8,553 nt of DNA. Source: Methanosarcinaceae archaeon (GTDB lineage Archaea > Halobacteriota > Methanosarcinia > Methanosarcinales > Methanosarcinaceae). Position 1 is the stretch's first letter. Every line of letters begins with the position of its first letter. Position numbers and translations under genes: made by a program. The DNA lies in NCBI GenBank assembly GCA_020793555.1, contig DQIO01000251.1, forward strand, positions 1-8,553, in the 5' to 3' direction. Below the pieces are notes generated by a model. That model was not told where the DNA came from, ran no database searches, and saw only the letters and a program-made list of their open reading frames with translations. This document shows positions 5,702 through 8,553 of this stretch, piece after piece.

Positions 5702-6871
5702 ATGTCAACAATAAAATTATCCAACCGGGTCGGGCTGTTCACAGAATCCGTTATACGCGACATGACGCGCCTTGCCATAGGTTATGATGCCATTAACCTT
5801 GCACAGGGATTTCCTGATTTTGGCGCACCCGAGGAGTTGAAAGAAGCTGCCATTTCAGCGATCAAAGCCGACTATAACCAGTACGCTATCACATGGGGCG
5901 CGCAGGAATTGCGTGATGCGATCGCAAAACGTGCGTGTGAGTTCAACAACATCCGCGTTGAACCCAACCGTGAGGTCACCGTAACCTGCGGTGCCACCGA
6001 AGCCATGATGGCATCCATGCTTGCGCTTATCAACCAGGGGGACGAGGTCGTAATTTTTGAGCCGTTCTATGAGAACTACGGACCCGATGCCGCAGTCTCT
6101 GGTGCGGTTCCAAGATTCGTGCCGCTTAACCCTGACAATTTCTCGATAGACGAGGTAGCACTCAAATCTGCCTTCAACAACAAAACCAAAGCGATTGTTG
6201 TAAACACGCCAAACAACCCGAGCGGAAAGGTGTTCACAAAGCGTGATATGAAATTTATTGCAGACCTTTGTAATGATTACAATGCCGTTGCGATAACCGA
6301 TGAAATATACGAACACATCATCTATGACGGCAAGAAGCACATCAGCCTCGCCTCGCTTGATGATATGCATGACCGCACGATAACGATTGGCGGCATATCC
6401 AAAACATACAGTGTCACAGGCTGGCGTATTGGCTACACAATTGCAAATGAGGAACTCACAAACGGCATCAGGAAGATCCATGATTTCCTCACAGTCGGCG
6501 CACCTGCACCATTCCAGCACGCTGCGGCAGAAGCACTCGCTTATCCTGATTCATATTATAGCGGACTTGTGGAAATGTATGACCGCAAACGTCACATGCT
6601 CTTTGACGCGCTAACATCTGCCGGGTTCAAGTGTGTTCTTCCGGAGGGTGCATATTACATTCTCACAGATATTTCGGAACTCGCAGGCGGAATGGATGAT
6701 GTGGAGTTTGCAAAATACCTTGTAAAAGAGGTCGGCGTGGCTTCGGTGCCCGGAAGTAGTTTCTATACTAATGCAAAATCGGGCAAGACGAAATTACGGT
6801 TCACGTTTTCCAAGCAGGATTCGACATTGCAGAAAGCGGCTGAACGATTGGGGTCGCTGAACAATGGATAA
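5702..6871 (+). CDS. PLP-dependent class I/II aminotransferase
   Basis: This 389-residue cytosolic fold-type I aminotransferase uses pyridoxal phosphate to move amino groups between amino acids and 2-oxoacids. Visible residues are the substrate-loop INLAQGFPDF (35-44), N172 in NTPNNPSGK, D200 and Y203 in ITDEIYEH, the Schiff-base lysine K234 in SKTYSVTGWRIGY, and R366 in LRFTF, which binds the substrate carboxylate. The INLAQGFPDF and QYAITWGAQELR segments resemble the kynurenine/methionine aminotransferase branch more than classical AspC, but specificity cannot be read from sequence. There is no clear Shine-Dalgarno ahead of ATG 5702. A TATA-like GTATTTATTA (5675-5684) would start transcription almost at the ATG, so a leaderless transcript is possible alongside readthrough from ugd. 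Confidence 0.92.
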   Translation: MSTIKLSNRVGLFTESVIRDMTRLAIGYDAINLAQGFPDFGAPEELKEAAISAIKADYNQYAITWGAQELRDAIAKRACEFNNIRVEPNREVTVTCGATEAMMASMLALINQGDEVVIFEPFYENYGPDAAVSGAVPRFVPLNPDNFSIDEVALKSAFNNKTKAIVVNTPNNPSGKVFTKRDMKFIADLCNDYNAVAITDEIYEHIIYDGKKHISLASLDDMHDRTITIGGISKTYSVTGWRIGYTIANEELTNGIRKIHDFLTVGAPAPFQHAAAEALAYPDSYYSGLVEMYDRKRHMLFDALTSAGFKCVLPEGAYYILTDISELAGGMDDVEFAKYLVKEVGVASVPGSSFYTNAKSGKTKLRFTFSKQDSTLQKAAERLGSLNNG

Positions 6872-6915
6872 CACAGTTCATCGATATATTAAAAATAACA
6901 TTGAATGGGTAGAAA

Positions 6916-7461
6916 ATGAGTGAAATGAATAATGAAATAAAAGATGATACGCACGGACGCATCGAATCCTTTGATCAGAGTGTAAGAAGCCTTGAGAGAC
7001 GCCTGCGTGCGGTTGAGCGCAGACTTTCCATTGAAGTTCCGCCCGAGGACAGTGCGTTAGACTCGTTCGATAATACGGAAAAATTGTTACAACAGACGCG
7101 CACAGAAATATCTGCGGTTGTCGAAGAGTTCGGCAGCCTAAAAACAGGTGTCGATGATCTCAAAGAAACAGTGCAGGAATCCCTGCGCGCAGATATGGAC
7201 AAAATGTCGGAAATGATTCTACAACTTGAAAGTCGGCTTGAGAGGGTGGAGAATCAGAACAAGATCACAATAGGTTCAATAAAAGTACCTGTGGAACTTT
7301 CAGGTGTGGTCGGCGCAGGTGTTCTGCTGGTCACAGGAACCCTTATTTTCGCTGACAGGTGGGATATCATCAGGTCACCGTATTTCTCATTCGGCATTGC
7401 CGGAGTATTGGCAGCAGCCGTTCTTTCAAAATTCTATCTGGCAAATAAGACGAAAGATTAG
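6916..7461 (+). CDS. Coiled-coil protein with two C-terminal membrane helices
   Basis: I do not recognise a named family. The 181-residue protein has no signal peptide. A charged amphipathic helix rich in Arg and Glu covers roughly 15-40, a second long coiled-coil candidate covers about 52-118, and two hydrophobic segments follow (about 127-146 and 155-175). It should be a tail-anchored, hairpin-type inner-membrane protein with its coiled coil in the cytoplasm, possibly a scaffold or tether. It lies 44 bp after the aminotransferase gene with a TATA-like ATATATTA (6884-6891) in the gap. The start at 6916 has only weak ribosome-binding sequence; ATG 6925 is an alternative. Its TAG stop overlaps by 4 bp the stop of a converging gene. 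Codons for residues 106-123 are repeated exactly at 8501-8553. Confidence 0.8.
   Translation: MSEMNNEIKDDTHGRIESFDQSVRSLERRLRAVERRLSIEVPPEDSALDSFDNTEKLLQQTRTEISAVVEEFGSLKTGVDDLKETVQESLRADMDKMSEMILQLESRLERVENQNKITIGSIKVPVELSGVVGAGVLLVTGTLIFADRWDIIRSPYFSFGIAGVLAAAVLSKFYLANKTKD
7232..7284 (+). repeat. 53-bp direct repeat, copy A (inside coiled-coil gene)
   Basis: It is identical at all 53 positions to the last 53 bases of the window. It covers the end of the coiled coil and the approach to the first membrane helix of the 6916-7461 gene. The upstream bases differ immediately (A at 7231, T at 8500), so the left boundary is sharp. The right boundary is unknown because copy B is cut by the window end. 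Confidence 0.97.
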
Positions 7462-7610
7462 GTCTTTACTACCTTTACCAGATATCCGTCCGTATTGTCC
7501 ATATAGCCGTCAGCCATCACCTTGATTGAGAGATATCCTTCCTGTTTTCCAAAAGAATAACCCAGACAATTGAAATTATTAATGTATGACCTGTTTATAT
7601 ATACATAGAC
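7458..7610 (-). pseudogene. C-terminal remnant of a converging gene
   Basis: On the minus strand, an open frame ends at TAA 7458-7460, sharing four bases tail-to-tail with the coiled-coil gene, a typical native convergent arrangement. The last 35 or so codons look truly coding: LGYSFGKQEGYLSIKVMADG, then YMDNTDGYLVKVVKT, with normal core codon use and G+C. Upstream of about 7567 the sequence turns AT-rich, no start codon with a ribosome binding site is present, and the frame closes at a stop at 7611-7613. I read this as the 3' end of a chromosomal gene whose 5' part has been separated by the AT-rich island. I do not recognise the protein family. It is too short to appear as a conventional ORF. 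Confidence 0.65.
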
Positions 7611-7662
7611 TTACATACTATATTTTCTGTAGAGTATGGAAACATAGGCAATTTGAGAGGAG
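7594..7662 (+). promoter_or_regulatory. Promoter and strong RBS for the 28-codon ORF
   Basis: TTTATATATA (7594-7603) is a near-consensus archaeal TATA box, predicting a start site near 7623. GAGAGGAG (7655-7662) is the strongest Shine-Dalgarno match in the AT-rich island and lies ten bases ahead of ATG 7673. Confidence 0.5.
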
Positions 7663-7672
7663 ACGTATTTTT

Positions 7673-7759
7673 ATGGGTATTATAAAAATGGCTAAAAATC
7701 TTAGGATAATTTATTTTAGTACATTGGTTATAGCAATAGCAATCATAGTTATACTCTAA
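7673..7759 (+). CDS. 28-residue single-pass membrane mini-protein (candidate)
   Basis: From ATG 7673 the ORF encodes a short basic N-terminus (MGIIKMAKNLR) and then one hydrophobic helix (IIYFSTLVIAIAIIVIL) ending at TAA 7757-7759. The layout predicts a single membrane span with N-terminus inside. A near-consensus TATA box and an eight-base purine Shine-Dalgarno upstream argue for real expression; very small ORFs arise often in AT-rich DNA and this is the counter-argument. An internal ATG at 7688 could also be used. The function is unknown. It precedes another membrane-protein gene by 68 bp or less, so the two could work together. Confidence 0.45.
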   Translation: MGIIKMAKNLRIIYFSTLVIAIAIIVIL

Positions 7760-7772
7760 AATATTATATTTT
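7760..7772 (+). promoter_or_regulatory. TATA-like box before the 7828-8445 gene
   Basis: ATATTATATTTT (about 7760-7771) would start transcription near 7790. That coincides with ATG 7787, whose short ORF joins the downstream gene through a T7 run, so the transcript could be leaderless. Confidence 0.3.
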
Positions 7773-7827
7773 GAATTAAATTGTGTATGATTAGTTTACT
7801 AATTTTTTTGTCCTACTTTTTGGTCTG

Positions 7828-8445
7828 TTGGGCATATTCATAGGCCAGTACATAATGCAGTACCGTGAGGCCTATGCAATATGGATCAGATATATTATTT
7901 ACAATGGAATGGACCCACACAGTACTTGTGAGGATAAAATAGACTTATGCAGCAAACTTGAGTCTTATTCTAGAGAGATTTGCGAATTATCCCATATGAT
8001 TATAATCATTTTTTTTGGGATATCCATTACATTTATTCTAATTGTGTATGGGATTACAACAAACATCTCTCTTATTGAAAATGATGCCACAACTTACTAT
8101 TCCATTGTTGGAATTGATGTTTTATCTTCTAATCTGGAACTTAATTCTCTTTTAGCAGCAAGATTCTTAACATTTATATTATTCTCAGGATTAATTTTTG
8201 TGTTGAATGAATCAAATATCAATATATTTAAGACTTCTAAAACCAGCCCAATTGATGAAAAAATATTTGATGTATGGTGTGAAATAAAATGCGAATCTTG
8301 TAAAAAAATAAAAAATGATTTGGAGCCGCGAAGACTTTATGAAATATGGGCTGAAAAAATAAATTCTGGTAAAAGTGCATCTCCTGAAGTGAGAGAACGT
8401 CTAAAATCACTACTTAAGGATAAAAATATTGACAAGAGGCCTTAA
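7828..8445 (+). CDS. Uncharacterised membrane protein in the AT-rich island
   Basis: No known family is recognised. From TTG 7828 it encodes 205 residues with two clear membrane helices (about 57-79 and 107-127) and a hydrophilic C-terminal domain of about 75 residues. That domain is lysine-rich and has three cysteines in a CEIKCESC cluster (151-158). Neither TTG 7828 nor ATG 7855 nor ATG 7909 has a ribosome binding site. The frame is open upstream to 7795 and stays hydrophobic (FFVLLFGLLGIFIG), which suggests a missing first helix. ATG 7787, one frame away, would supply the start if the T7 run at 7803-7809 is shifted by -1, giving about 219 residues. G+C is roughly 30%, far below the core genes, suggesting transfer. 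Confidence 0.6.
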   Translation: MGIFIGQYIMQYREAYAIWIRYIIYNGMDPHSTCEDKIDLCSKLESYSREICELSHMIIIIFFGISITFILIVYGITTNISLIENDATTYYSIVGIDVLSSNLELNSLLAARFLTFILFSGLIFVLNESNINIFKTSKTSPIDEKIFDVWCEIKCESCKKIKNDLEPRRLYEIWAEKINSGKSASPEVRERLKSLLKDKNIDKRP

Positions 8446-8458
8446 TTCACATATAACT

Positions 8459-8470
8459 TTAAATATAAAA
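8459..8470 (+). promoter_or_regulatory. TATA-like box ahead of repeat copy B
   Basis: TTTAAATATAAA (8459-8470) is a strong archaeal TATA match and would start transcription near 8490, just before the duplicated coding segment at 8501. Base composition alone makes such matches common in this island, so support is limited. Confidence 0.3.
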
Positions 8471-8500
8471 ATTTGATTTTCTCTTTCAATAAATCTTGGT

Positions 8501-8553
8501 GTCGGCTTGAGAGGGTGGAGAATCAGAACAAGATCACAATAGGTTCAATAAAA
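8501..8553 (+). repeat. 53-bp direct repeat, copy B (runs off the window end)
   Basis: All 53 bases equal 7232-7284. The copied coding frame (RLERVENQNKITIGSIK) remains open through the window end and extends upstream into the AT-rich DNA, without any visible ATG. The repeat may continue past 8553, so its true length is unknown. Confidence 0.97.

Noticed and set aside
5218..6520. Long minus-strand ORFs (5218-5778 and 5855-6520)
   Set aside because: They are antisense to the well-supported ugd and aminotransferase genes, with low-quality cysteine- and valine-rich translations.
1..8553. CRISPR array, tRNA or rRNA gene
   Set aside because: I found no regularly spaced direct repeats with unique spacers and no tRNA or rRNA signature on either strand, though a covariance-model scan was not possible.

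Overview
The window reads as chromosomal DNA of a methanogen-type euryarchaeon, most likely near the Methanosarcinales (including ANME-2-like relatives). This is an inference from gene content and promoter style, not from any search. The clearest markers are an archaeal formate-dependent purine enzyme (PurP), a COG2509-type FAD protein with a cysteine-rich N-terminal block, a type II HicB antitoxin, and AT-rich TATA-like boxes a short distance upstream of start codons.

Left accessory part (1-1588). This stretch is AT-rich and gene-poor. A 708-bp segment (384-1091) has 23-bp terminal inverted repeats (21/23 matching) and is flanked by the 8-bp direct repeat CGATGTTA, which is the anatomy of a transposed element. 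Its cargo is a HicB antitoxin gene and a hicA toxin gene broken by a one-base frameshift. To its right is a second family of ends, GTGTCGCGTCAAC. Two ends sit head-to-head on a central TA, and a 226-bp MITE-like element (1307-1532) is bounded by that motif and TA dinucleotides. It carries a long internal hairpin built from 10-bp units.

Housekeeping core (1589-7461). It has about 45-50% G+C by eye, with well-formed genes. On the minus strand are purP and then a COG2509 FAD-dependent dehydrogenase. Diverging from purP on the plus strand are a UDP-glucose 6-dehydrogenase gene, a PLP-dependent class I/II aminotransferase gene, and a gene for a coiled-coil protein with two C-terminal membrane helices. 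The purP and FAD-gene upstream regions share a TTGGTAT/ATACCAA motif arranged as inverted pairs, a possible common operator. The genes have no obvious single pathway: one makes purine nucleotides, one makes UDP-glucuronate for surface glycans, one is general amino-acid transamination, and two are uncharacterised.

Right accessory part (7462-8553). A gene converging on the coiled-coil gene, overlapping it by 4 bp at the stops, survives only as its last 35 or so codons. Beyond that, G+C falls to roughly 30%. This AT-rich island holds a 28-codon membrane mini-ORF with a strong ribosome binding site and a 205-codon membrane-protein ORF, which may have lost its N-terminus to a frameshift in a T7 run. 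The last 53 bases (8501-8553) exactly repeat 7232-7284 inside the coiled-coil gene. Either the island is inserted between two copies of a duplicated chromosomal segment, or this is an assembly artefact at a contig end. Sequence beyond the window would decide.
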